From: Mesobacillus subterraneus
GTDB lineage: Bacteria > Bacillota > Bacilli > Bacillales > Cytobacillaceae
DNA: 48,334 nucleotides
NCBI RefSeq assembly: GCF_000934845.1
Contig: NZ_JXIQ01000014.1
Coordinates: forward strand, 1 to 48,334
Reading direction: 5' to 3'
Shown: one piece after another, positions 16,111-24,683 of the stretch
Layout: every line of letters begins with the position of its first letter
How positions within the stretch are numbered: position 1 is the first letter of the stretch
Notes under the pieces: generated by a model
Told to the model about the DNA's origin: nothing
The model's input: only the letters and a program-made list of their open reading frames with translations
Database searches by the model: none
Translations under genes and position numbers: made by a program

Positions 16111-16743
16111 TTAATACATAAAACGATTCATGAAGCGCAGCTGATCGAATTTCTGCACAGATTCAGGCGGAATCCTTTTTCCAATTCGCGCCATCAGGCA
16201 GTTAGCTGGGTGGGAGCTGATTTCTGGATCATCTGTCGCATACCAGACAAGCCCGCCGGCACTCATCATTTTCTCCATGACTTTTCGATATTCCCATACG
16301 TTGAGTCCCGTTCCTTTCAGGTCCCAGTGCCAATAATATTCAGTCGTGATAATGATATAATCATCCATCGCATCATCCATCATGGATACAATCAGCAAAT
16401 TCTTGCCAACGGAACTTCCGCGATATTCTGGGATGACTTCGATTGCACCAAGTTCGATTAAATCTTCCATTTTCCCCTCAGACCACCTCTCAAGCGGGTC
16501 TGGATAAAGATACGTAACATAGCCGACGATCATATGGTCGGAGCGAGCCACAATGATCCGTCCTTCCGGCAAACCGGCAATTTCAACCAATGCCTTATGC
16601 TGCTGGGCTGGAGGACGGAAAGCCACCAAATCTTCATGGAATGCATAGCTTGCCAGTTTTTCAGGAGAAATCGGGCCTTCAATGATTAAACGGCCATGGG
16701 GAGTCTTTAATTCTTTCGCATTATAAGTCTTTTTATGTTCCAT
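16111..16743 (-). CDS. acuA: AcuA, GNAT protein acetyltransferase of AcsA
   Basis: 210-residue GNAT-fold enzyme that acetylates the catalytic lysine of AcsA and switches it off. The acetyl-CoA-binding signature is visible in LGAIEVIPEYRGSSVGKNLL (about residues 97-116), with the R-G-x-x-x-G-K pyrophosphate loop. Length and the N-terminal YNAKELKTPHGRLIIEGPIS agree with Bacillus AcuA. Start ATG 16743 has GGGTGGTGA upstream. It is the first gene of acuABC, divergent from acsA. The -10 for this operon (TATAAT, minus strand 16786-16781) has its -35 region overlapped by the cre at 16803-16816. Confidence 0.93.
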   Translation of the reverse strand: MEHKKTYNAKELKTPHGRLIIEGPISPEKLASYAFHEDLVAFRPPAQQHKALVEIAGLPEGRIIVARSDHMIVGYVTYLYPDPLERWSEGKMEDLIELGAIEVIPEYRGSSVGKNLLIVSMMDDAMDDYIIITTEYYWHWDLKGTGLNVWEYRKVMEKMMSAGGLVWYATDDPEISSHPANCLMARIGKRIPPESVQKFDQLRFMNRFMY

Positions 16744-16780
16744 TCAGTCACCACCCGTCAACAATTAAAACGATAATTCT

Positions 16781-16786
16781 ATTATA
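16781..16786 (-). promoter_or_regulatory. -10 element of acuABC
   Basis: Minus-strand TATAAT. A weak -35 would fall on 16804-16809, inside the cre, so CcpA binding should block RNA polymerase. Confidence 0.5.
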
Positions 16787-16802
16787 CATAAAATTTAGTA
16801 AT

Positions 16803-16816
16803 TAAAAGCGCTTTCA
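16803..16816. promoter_or_regulatory. cre (CcpA operator) between acuABC and acsA
   Basis: TAAAAGCGCTTTCA matches the cre pattern TGWAANCGNTNWCA with one deviation (A for G at position 2) and a perfect AAAGCGCTTT core. CcpA repression of both acsA and acuABC through a cre in this gap is known in B. subtilis. Confidence 0.75.
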
Positions 16817-16900
16817 CAAAATTTTCTGGATTTGCTGGGAACTTTTATTCAAGCGCAGCTTAAAAATCTAGCTATAGTTTTTCTAATAATATTTTAAAAA

Positions 16901-16929
16901 TTGAGAAAATCAATTTTTTATACTATAAT
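16901..16929 (+). promoter_or_regulatory. SigA promoter of acsA
   Basis: TTGAGA (16901-16906), 17 bases, TATAAT (16924-16929). The cre lies about 85 bases upstream. Confidence 0.75.
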
Positions 16930-16964
16930 GGTTTTTAAATACAAAAGCCAAAGGGGATGGATAC

Positions 16965-18683
16965 ATGAAAGTGGAAGCGCTACCAGTTGTGCAAGGGAAT
17001 CATAACTTAAAAAATTATGACGAGCTTCAGGGGCAATTTGATTGGAGTGAAGCTGAAAAAGAGTTTTCCTGGTCTAAGACAGGAAGAGTTAATATTGCAT
17101 ATGAAGCAATTGATCGTCATGCGGAAGGATTCAGAAAAAATAAAATTGCGCTTTATTACCAGGATGGGGTCCGCAAGGAAAAGTATACCTTCAAGGAAAT
17201 GAAGGAGCTTTCTAATAAAGCGGGTAATGTCTTCAAAACATACGCGGATGTGGAAAAAGGGGACCGCGTATTTATCTTCATGCCTCGTTCTCCTGAACTG
17301 TATTTTGCAGTTCTTGGGGCGATAAAACTGGGGGCAATCGTTGGCCCGTTATTTGAAGCGTTCATGGAAGGAGCTGTCCGGGACAGGCTTCAAGACAGTG
17401 GCGCAAAGGTTTTGGTGACGACACCTGAGCTGCTGGAGCGCGTACCGGTCGAAGATCTGCCAGATTTAAAGCATATCCTGCTTGTTGGAGATAATGTAGA
17501 AGTGAATGATCGGTATATTGATTTTAAACAAAAACTTTCGGAAGCGAGCAAAATACTGGATATTGAATGGGTGGACCGTAAGGATGGACTGATTTTACAT
17601 TATACTTCCGGCTCAACCGGAAAGCCAAAGGGTGTCCTGCACGTCCATAATGCGATGATCCAGCATTACCAGACAGCGAAATGGGTACTAGACCTAAAAG
17701 AAGAGGATGTCTACTGGTGTACAGCGGATCCTGGCTGGGTAACAGGGACTTCATATGGAATCTTCGGACCATGGCTTATGGGAACTTCTAATGTGATCAT
17801 TGGCGGACGTTTCAATCCGGAAACGTGGTATAAGATGATTGAAGAGTATGGGGTGTCTGTCTGGTATAGTGCTCCGACGGCGTTCAGGATGCTGATGGGT
17901 GCGGGTGATGAGATAGTGAAGAAATTCGATCTTAGCAGTCTTCGCCATATCCTCAGTGTCGGCGAACCGCTGAATCCTGAGGTAGTCAGATGGGGAATGA
18001 AGGTGTTCAATCTGCGCATCCATGATACTTGGTGGATGACGGAAACTGGTGCACAGCTGATCTGTAACTACCCAAGCATGGAAATCAAGCCTGGGTCAAT
18101 GGGCAAACCAATCCCGGGTGTGCAGGCGGCAATCGTGGATGATCAGGGAAAGGAATTGCCTCCATACAGAATGGGCAATCTCGCAATCAAAAAAGGCTGG
18201 CCATCGATGATGCACACAATCTGGAACAACCCGCAGAAGTATGAATCTTATTTCATGCCGGGTGACTGGTATGTTTCCGGTGACTCAGCGTACATGGATG
18301 AAGATGGTTATTTCTGGTTCCAGGGACGGATTGATGATGTCATCATGACATCCGGTGAGCGTGTTGGTCCATTTGAAGTAGAAAGCAAGCTTGTTGAACA
18401 TCCAGCTGTGGCGGAAGCAGGTGTCATTGGCAAGCCTGACCCAGTGCGCGGAGAAATCATTAAGGCGTTCATCGCATTGCGTGACGGTTATGAGCAATCG
18501 GATGAACTGATCGAGGAAATCCGTCTATTTGTAAAAAAAGGGCTTGCAGCACATGCAGCGCCTCGCGAAATCGAATTTCGCGATAAGCTCCCGAAAACAC
18601 GAAGCAGTAAAATTATGCGCCGCGTGTTGAAGGCATGGGAGCTGGACCTACCAACCGGCGATCTTTCTACTATGGAAGATTAA
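16965..18683 (+). CDS. acsA: Acetyl-CoA synthetase AcsA
   Basis: AMP-forming ligase that converts acetate, ATP and CoA to acetyl-CoA. The 572-residue ANL-family protein has the AMP-binding P-loop YTSGSTGKPKGV (about residues 212-223), the A5 motif DTWWMTETG, the A8 hinge region VSGDSAYMDEDGYFWFQGR, and the C-terminal catalytic lysine in PKTRSSKIMRR. Codon arithmetic puts that lysine at residue 549, the site AcuA acetylates in B. subtilis AcsA. The residue before it is Ser548, where the family normally has Gly (RSGK). Start ATG 16965 follows AAAGGGGATGG. Divergent acuABC supplies the acetylation/deacetylation switch. Stands alone, ending at a strong terminator. Confidence 0.96.
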   Translation: MKVEALPVVQGNHNLKNYDELQGQFDWSEAEKEFSWSKTGRVNIAYEAIDRHAEGFRKNKIALYYQDGVRKEKYTFKEMKELSNKAGNVFKTYADVEKGDRVFIFMPRSPELYFAVLGAIKLGAIVGPLFEAFMEGAVRDRLQDSGAKVLVTTPELLERVPVEDLPDLKHILLVGDNVEVNDRYIDFKQKLSEASKILDIEWVDRKDGLILHYTSGSTGKPKGVLHVHNAMIQHYQTAKWVLDLKEEDVYWCTADPGWVTGTSYGIFGPWLMGTSNVIIGGRFNPETWYKMIEEYGVSVWYSAPTAFRMLMGAGDEIVKKFDLSSLRHILSVGEPLNPEVVRWGMKVFNLRIHDTWWMTETGAQLICNYPSMEIKPGSMGKPIPGVQAAIVDDQGKELPPYRMGNLAIKKGWPSMMHTIWNNPQKYESYFMPGDWYVSGDSAYMDEDGYFWFQGRIDDVIMTSGERVGPFEVESKLVEHPAVAEAGVIGKPDPVRGEIIKAFIALRDGYEQSDELIEEIRLFVKKGLAAHAAPREIEFRDKLPKTRSSKIMRRVLKAWELDLPTGDLSTMED

Positions 18684-18700
18684 TTGATTGGAAATGAGTA

Positions 18701-18743
18701 AAAAAAGCAGTCCAATTCACCATCGAATTGGGCTGCTTTTTGT
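18701..18743. terminator. Terminator shared by acsA and the convergent PBP gene
   Basis: AAAAAAGCAGtCCAATTC / GAATTGGgCTGCTTTTT, an 18-bp stem with one mismatch and A/T runs on both sides. Confidence 0.88.
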
Positions 18744-18796
18744 TGCCTACATTCTATTTGTCTTAGCGATTGTTTTCTGTATGGATATCGTGGTGG

Positions 18797-21694
18797 TTAG
18801 TTCCCTGTGCTGTCTCCCGTTCCATTCCCATTGCCGCCTCCATCTCCAGGGGGCTTAGGATCATCTGGTTTAGGATCGGTCGGAGGTGGGTCTTTCGGTT
18901 TTGGATCCTTTGGCTTGTCATCCTTTGGAGGATCCTTTGGTACTGGTTTTTTGCCAATTTCAATACTATTCGATGGCGCCGATTCTTTTCCGGCAATGTC
19001 GACTGCTGTTACAAAGAAAGAGCCGTCTCCCGCATGGAAACTTAAGGAATCTCCCGCTTTGACACTGCCAACTTTTTTCTTATTGTTGTAGACGCGGTAG
19101 CCGACAATATCGTTTTCAGGGTGTTTGCCCCAGGAAATCGTTTTTCCGGAAAGCTGGATTCCAAGTGCAGCTGGAGTTTTGCCATTTTCACTTAGCTTAT
19201 CATTCGCAACTAATATATTGTTCCAAGCATCCTTTTTAGGGATCAGCTGCTGTGGATTTCCGATCTTATGGCCAATGTAGTTTTCCATATATTCTGGGTT
19301 CAAAATGACACCCGTGTCCGTAAATTCTGCTGGTGTGGAATCTAGGGCAATATAGCGCTTGTCCCCGACAGTAACGAATTTATTTTCAACCAGGCTGTCA
19401 TCCACCTTTGTCGGTGCGTATTTCGCTATGAAATAGTCTGACTCCACAAGGCCTGCTTTCGAACAAGCGCTTGAAGGAAGCAAACCGGAAACGGCGCAAT
19501 AGGAGCGCTTGACAATACCCCCAGGCATCTTGAAGCGTTCTTCCGGATCGACTAGCTTAGGGTTGACATCATAGGCCGCATTCATCAAGTCAGCCCAAAT
19601 ATATTGAGTACGCACGCCATAAGAAAGTCCTTTATACGTTCTTTCGAGTGCTTTAGGTGTGTCATATCCAAGCCAGACCCCGAAGGAGACATTTGGATTG
19701 GTTGCTACGAACCATGAATCAATGTATTCATGTCCAGTACCTGTTTTGCCAGCCCAGTCAGAAGCAAATTTCAATCTTCCTTTTACAGCAGTGGCCGTAC
19801 CGCGGTTGATGACGTCCCGCATCATATCGATGGTCAAGTATGATGTCTGCGGACTGAAAACATCCACTGGTTCCGCTTTGTGCTGGAAGACGACTTCGCC
19901 ATTTTTGTCGACGATTTTATCAATCATATAAGCATCGATGAATTTCCCATTATTAGCGAATGTACCGAATGCATTCGTATTTTCTTCGACAGTAACACCG
20001 CCTTGAAGGGAACCAATAGCAGTCGATAGGTTGGTATAGTCGTCAGGCTGCAAATTGGAGAAGCCCATCTTATCCAGGAAATTAGCGGGTCTCTGATTAA
20101 TAATGCTCTTATAGGCTAGGACAGCTGGTACATTGTAAGACTTTGTCAAAGCATGTCTGGCAGAGGTCAAACCGCTGTAGCGCATATCATAGTTATTTGG
20201 CCACGGTTTGCCTTTTCCGTTTAAAAACACTTGAACGTCTGGCAAAACCGATCCAGGATGCAATTTCCCGAGCTCCATTGCTGGCGCATACACGAGCAGC
20301 GGCTTCATTGTCGATCCGTTCTGTCGTGGAGCTCTTGTAGCATGGTTCGTCTGCTCTCGTTTGAAATTTCGGCCGCCGACAAAGCTGATGATTTTGCCAG
20401 TTTTGTTTTCAATCAGTGTAGCGCCGATTTCCACAGGTTCTTTCACGACAATCGTTTTGTCCGGATCGTCAGGATCGGGTACTTCCTGTGGCTTTTCGCT
20501 ACCATAGTACTTGTAGTTTTGGGCAGTTGCCTGCATTCTTTCATAAATGTCTTTATTGATAGTTGTATGGATCTTATAGCCGTTTTGACGAAGATCACGG
20601 TTGGCTAATGCCTTATATTCAGCCAGCAAATTATCATCTTTTTTTAAGTCCTCTGCTTCGTAGCCGTCACGTTCAGCCAATAGATTAGCCAGTATATCAA
20701 TGGACTGCTTCTCGATTTCAAACGTCAGAAATGGATATTCCTCCACTGTATTATCACTCGGAACCTCTTTTACGAAATCCTTCGTAATATCGTAGTTGAT
20801 CGCATCTTTAAAATCCGTGTCCGAAATGAAGCCTGCACCATGCATCCTTGTAATGACAGTCTTGTATCTCGACAGGCCAGGTTCGAGTCCTGCAGGATCC
20901 TTTAGCTTACCTTGATCGCTGCTGAATGGCGTATAGCCAAAAGGACTTTGGGGCAGTCCAGCGATAAACGCTGCCTGAGGCAGTGTCAGGTCTTTTGCTT
21001 CTTTTCCGAAAATCCCCTTAGAAGCTGCTTGGACACCGGCGATGTTGCTGCCATTTGCATTGCGGCCAAATGTAGCAACATTCAGGTACGCTTCAAGAAT
21101 TTCTTTTTTATCAAAGAATTGTTCGAGTCGAAGAGCGAGAAGAATTTCTTTTGCTTTTCGTTCAAAGGATACTTCATTCGTTAGAATCTGATTTTTGATG
21201 AGCTGTTGTGTCAGTGTGCTTCCTCCTGAGGATGTCGACGAGTTTGTGACCTCCTGGAAAAGCGCCCGCATGATTGCTTTCGGAACGACACCATCATGCT
21301 CATAAAAATATTCATCTTCCGTTGCGACGACTGCGTCGATCAAATGCTTCGACACATCATCAAGCTTTACTTCCTCGCGGTAGAGGTCGGTTCTAAGCTT
21401 GCCAAGGTAAACATCATTATCAAAGTATAAATCTGACGTTTCTTCATAGTTGTAAATATCTCTTTTCATCTTTTCATATGGCCGGATGGGTTCGTCTTTG
21501 ACAAGGGATGCAAAATACCCAGCCCCTGTTCCTGCAGCGAAGCCCCCGCCGATGACTAGAACTATTATCAATAAAAGCAAAATGTTCCAGATAACCGAGT
21601 AAGTAATCCGGGCTCCTTTTACGGTCTTTTTATTCGTAAAAAAAGCACCAAAGGATTTAAGCTTCTCTTTCCAAGCCTGTTTTCCTTCATGCAT
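18797..21694 (-). CDS. Class A penicillin-binding protein (glycosyltransferase/transpeptidase) with FN3 and PKD-rich tail
   Basis: Bifunctional peptidoglycan synthase anchored by one N-terminal helix (about residues 34-62). Order in the 965 residues: GT51 glycosyltransferase with ATEDEYFYEHDG (about 128-139, catalytic Glu) and GGSTLTQQLIKN (about 157-168); transpeptidase with SxxK in GSTMKPL, SxN in KSYNVPA and KTGTG; then a fibronectin type III-like segment (ISWGKHPENDIVGYRVYNNK...) and a Pro/Lys/Asp-rich, Gly-ended disordered tail (about 915-965). Start ATG 21694 follows AGGGGGATT. The domain layout resembles B. subtilis PonA (PBP1), but the locus beside tyrS does not correspond to ponA, so no symbol is given. 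Transcribed alone, convergent with acsA and divergent from tyrS. Confidence 0.9.
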   Translation of the reverse strand: MHEGKQAWKEKLKSFGAFFTNKKTVKGARITYSVIWNILLLLIIVLVIGGGFAAGTGAGYFASLVKDEPIRPYEKMKRDIYNYEETSDLYFDNDVYLGKLRTDLYREEVKLDDVSKHLIDAVVATEDEYFYEHDGVVPKAIMRALFQEVTNSSTSSGGSTLTQQLIKNQILTNEVSFERKAKEILLALRLEQFFDKKEILEAYLNVATFGRNANGSNIAGVQAASKGIFGKEAKDLTLPQAAFIAGLPQSPFGYTPFSSDQGKLKDPAGLEPGLSRYKTVITRMHGAGFISDTDFKDAINYDITKDFVKEVPSDNTVEEYPFLTFEIEKQSIDILANLLAERDGYEAEDLKKDDNLLAEYKALANRDLRQNGYKIHTTINKDIYERMQATAQNYKYYGSEKPQEVPDPDDPDKTIVVKEPVEIGATLIENKTGKIISFVGGRNFKREQTNHATRAPRQNGSTMKPLLVYAPAMELGKLHPGSVLPDVQVFLNGKGKPWPNNYDMRYSGLTSARHALTKSYNVPAVLAYKSIINQRPANFLDKMGFSNLQPDDYTNLSTAIGSLQGGVTVEENTNAFGTFANNGKFIDAYMIDKIVDKNGEVVFQHKAEPVDVFSPQTSYLTIDMMRDVINRGTATAVKGRLKFASDWAGKTGTGHEYIDSWFVATNPNVSFGVWLGYDTPKALERTYKGLSYGVRTQYIWADLMNAAYDVNPKLVDPEERFKMPGGIVKRSYCAVSGLLPSSACSKAGLVESDYFIAKYAPTKVDDSLVENKFVTVGDKRYIALDSTPAEFTDTGVILNPEYMENYIGHKIGNPQQLIPKKDAWNNILVANDKLSENGKTPAALGIQLSGKTISWGKHPENDIVGYRVYNNKKKVGSVKAGDSLSFHAGDGSFFVTAVDIAGKESAPSNSIEIGKKPVPKDPPKDDKPKDPKPKDPPPTDPKPDDPKPPGDGGGNGNGTGDSTGN

Positions 21695-21721
21695 TCTATC
21701 AATCCCCCTAAAATCACATAC

Positions 21722-21730
21722 ATTATAGCA
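21722..21730 (-). promoter_or_regulatory. Extended -10 promoter of the PBP gene
   Basis: Minus strand TGC-TATAAT (forward 21722-21730), 28 bases before the start codon. No convincing -35. Confidence 0.5.
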
Positions 21731-21786
21731 TAATCAAGCTGTCGAATAGACGGTAATCTTCATTTTTCTGAAAATTTGTGTCGAAT

Positions 21787-21816
21787 TTGACAACATCTAT
21801 CGCTTTGTGGTAAAAA
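21787..21816 (+). promoter_or_regulatory. Promoter of the tyrS T-box transcript
   Basis: TTGACA (21787-21792), 18 bases, TAAAAA (21811-21816), with TG three bases before the -10. It is placed just ahead of the T-box leader. Confidence 0.6.
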
Positions 21817-21837
21817 TGCATTATTAACTTTATAGGA

Positions 21838-22076
21838 AAAGCTTTGAAGGGAATGAGTAGTACTTCTGTCACTGTTCCAGAAAGTCGGCGGTTGCTGTGA
21901 GCCGGTACAAACAGAAGGACGAATTACCTCCCCGAGCGCCGTAGTGAACCGAGTTGATAGTAGCCGCGGACGGGTATACCGTTATTTTTTGGAGTGGAAA
22001 ACTTTTTTATTTTTGTTTTCAAGCCGGGTGGTACCGCGCGTATAGCGCCCCTGCAGTTATTGCAGGGGCGTTTTTT
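21838..22076 (+). promoter_or_regulatory. T-box riboswitch (tRNA-Tyr) controlling tyrS
   Basis: Leader RNA that reads tRNA charging. Stem I is closed by CTTCTGT with ACAGAAG, and the Tyr specifier codon TAC (21906-21908) sits just before the 3' arm, as expected. The T-box core GGGTGGTACCGCG is at 22026-22038, where it pairs with the tRNA acceptor end in the antiterminator. The intrinsic terminator CGCCCCTGCA / TGCAGGGGCG plus a T run is at 22046-22076. Uncharged tRNA-Tyr should favour readthrough into tyrS. The start coordinate is approximate. Confidence 0.93.
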
Positions 22077-22112
22077 ATTTACGCAAAAATTCGGTTGCGA
22101 AATATATTTTGA

Positions 22113-23387
<1,275 letters not shown>

Positions 23388-23390
23388 TGG

Positions 23391-23427
23391 AAAAACAGCC
23401 TTTCCGGTCCGGGAAGGCTGTTTGTTT
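23391..23427 (+). terminator. Terminator of tyrS
   Basis: AAAAACAGCCTTTCC / GGGAAGGCTGTTTGTTT stem with one internal mismatch and a T-rich tail. Confidence 0.8.
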
Positions 23428-23444
23428 AACCCACCAGCTAAACT

Positions 23445-23518
23445 ATTCCGCGAAACTACGCCATCATTCCGCGAAATTAGAATCTAATTCCGCGAAAATC
23501 CTCAATAATTCCGCGAAA
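23445..23518. repeat. Four 21-bp-phased copies of ATTCCGCGAAA
   Basis: Identical 11-mers at 23445-23455, 23466-23476, 23487-23497 and 23508-23518. Start-to-start distance is exactly 21 bp each time, while the 10-bp spacers (CTACGCCATC, TTAGAATCTA, ATCCTCAATA) share almost nothing. The array lies between the tyrS and rpsD terminators, so outside both transcripts. I do not recognise it as a named element. Confidence 0.9.
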
Positions 23519-23582
23519 TGTACCATTTAACTTAAAAAGAGCAACGAGCATTGTTTCTTATTGGGCTATAACTTTTTTAGCC

Positions 23583-23622
23583 AAAACAAAAACCCCAGCC
23601 AAAACGGCCGGGGTTTTTGTTT
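23583..23622. terminator. Terminator of rpsD (bidirectional)
   Basis: AAAACAAAAACCCC(a)GCC / GGC(c)GGGGTTTTTGTTTT, a long stem with A and T runs, between the repeat array and the rpsD stop. Confidence 0.88.
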
Positions 23623-23630
23623 TCACTCTA

Positions 23631-24233
23631 TTAACGAGAGTAGAATTCAACGATTAGAGCTTCGTTGATTTCAGCTGGAAGTTCTGAGCGCTCTGGCATG
23701 CGAGTGAACGTTCCTTCTAACTTGTCTGCATCAAAAGTCAAGAAGTCAGGTACGAAATTGTTTACTTCGATTGCTTCTTTTACTACATCAAGGTTGCGAG
23801 ACTTTTCACGAAGTGTGATCGTTTGTCCTGGAGCTACGCGGTAAGATGGGATGTCTACGCGTGCGCCATCCACCATGATGTGACCGTGGTTTACCAGTTG
23901 GCGAGCTGCACGACGAGTGCGAGCAAGACCAAGACGGTATACAACGTTGTCAAGGCGAGCTTCAAGAAGAATCATGAAGTTTTCACCGTGCTTACCAGGC
24001 AATTTGCCGGCTTTGTCGAACAAGTTACGGAACTGACGCTCCGTAACTCCGTACATGTGGCGAAGCTTTTGCTTCTCTTGCAATTGTAATCCGTATTCGG
24101 ATAATTTTTTACGCTGGTTAGGACCATGAGGACCTGGTGCGTAAGGGCGTTTTTCTAATTCTTTACCTGTACCGCTTAGGGAAATTCCAAGACGGCGGGA
24201 TAGTTTCCAGCTTGGGCCGGTATAACGAGCCAT
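23631..24233 (-). CDS. rpsD: 30S ribosomal protein S4
   Basis: Primary 16S rRNA-binding protein that nucleates the 30S body, and a translational autoregulator. It has 200 residues: [16 protein letters not shown] at the N-terminus, the S4 RNA-binding domain [34 protein letters not shown] (written here as a region, about residues 88-121), and the C-terminal [10 protein letters not shown]. The frame is open further upstream to 24290. ATG 24233 is the true start, as GGAGGA lies 8 bases before it and MARYTGP is invariant. As in B. subtilis it is a single gene, outside the ribosomal operons, next to tyrS. Promoter and a structured leader are given separately. Confidence 0.97.
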   Translation of the reverse strand: MARYTGPSWKLSRRLGISLSGTGKELEKRPYAPGPHGPNQRKKLSEYGLQLQEKQKLRHMYGVTERQFRNLFDKAGKLPGKHGENFMILLEARLDNVVYRLGLARTRRAARQLVNHGHIMVDGARVDIPSYRVAPGQTITLREKSRNLDVVKEAIEVNNFVPDFLTFDADKLEGTFTRMPERSELPAEINEALIVEFYSR

Positions 24234-24417
24234 GAATGACTCCTCCTTAGTTTTTATTTTGTAAAATAAAAACAGATTGTGACTGGACATTATGTGTATT
24301 TTGTTTTCATGTACCTTCGCCCTAGCAGCAGCGGGTTACGAGATACACCATCAAACCATGTTTGAGGAACAAAATACAGCCACAATGCAGACAACATAGG
24401 CTGCGATATTTTACACA
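24234..24417 (-). promoter_or_regulatory. Structured rpsD leader, probable S4 autoregulatory RNA
   Basis: About 180 untranslated bases. Three paired elements are visible on the minus strand: a 10-bp helix between 24368-24377 and 24296-24305 (GTATTTTGTT with AACAAAATAC), a TCAAAC/GTTTGA hairpin inside it, and a 10-bp AT hairpin at 24251-24272 abutting the ribosome site. S4 is known to repress its own mRNA through a leader in B. subtilis. The exact S4 site here is inferred. Confidence 0.55.
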
Positions 24418-24423
24418 AAGATC

Positions 24424-24453
24424 ATTATATAATTTCTGAACGCTTAAAGTCAA
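24424..24453 (-). promoter_or_regulatory. SigA promoter of rpsD
   Basis: Minus strand TTGACT (forward 24448-24453), 18 bases, TATAAT (forward 24424-24429). Confidence 0.75.
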
Positions 24454-24535
24454 GGGATATTTCAAGTTATCGTTTTTTTTGAGCGGAAATTCCTGAAAAA
24501 ATTTAGCTTATTTATCATACTATTTTACTAGGCTA

Positions 24536-24544
24536 TGATATAAT
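24536..24544 (+). promoter_or_regulatory. Extended -10 promoter candidate of dgcP
   Basis: TGA-TATAAT (TATAAT 24539-24544). The -35 region is weak. A 140-base leader follows. Confidence 0.45.
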
Positions 24545-24683
24545 AATAAGTAATTGTATTTTTAATTTTTTCTAATATTTGGATATTACATAGCCAGGTG
24601 ATGAAGTTCCTCTACTCAGGCTGCTGCCTGTTAAACAGCTACTTATAAATCGCTTTCAAGTGATTTTCAAACAGGTGATACAT

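Noticed and set aside
18770-19091. Plus-strand frames opposite the PBP C-terminus, one very Gly/Ser/Phe-rich
   Set aside because: They are antisense shadows of the Pro/Lys/Asp-rich PBP tail; low-complexity DNA keeps both strands open.
23445-23518. CRISPR array
   Set aside because: Repeats of 11 bp and spacers of 10 bp are far too short, and no cas genes are present.
24590-24683. Riboswitch (for example c-di-GMP class) in the dgcP leader
   Set aside because: No conserved GEMM core or tetraloop-receptor pattern is visible; only the ribosome site and short unpaired-looking sequence.
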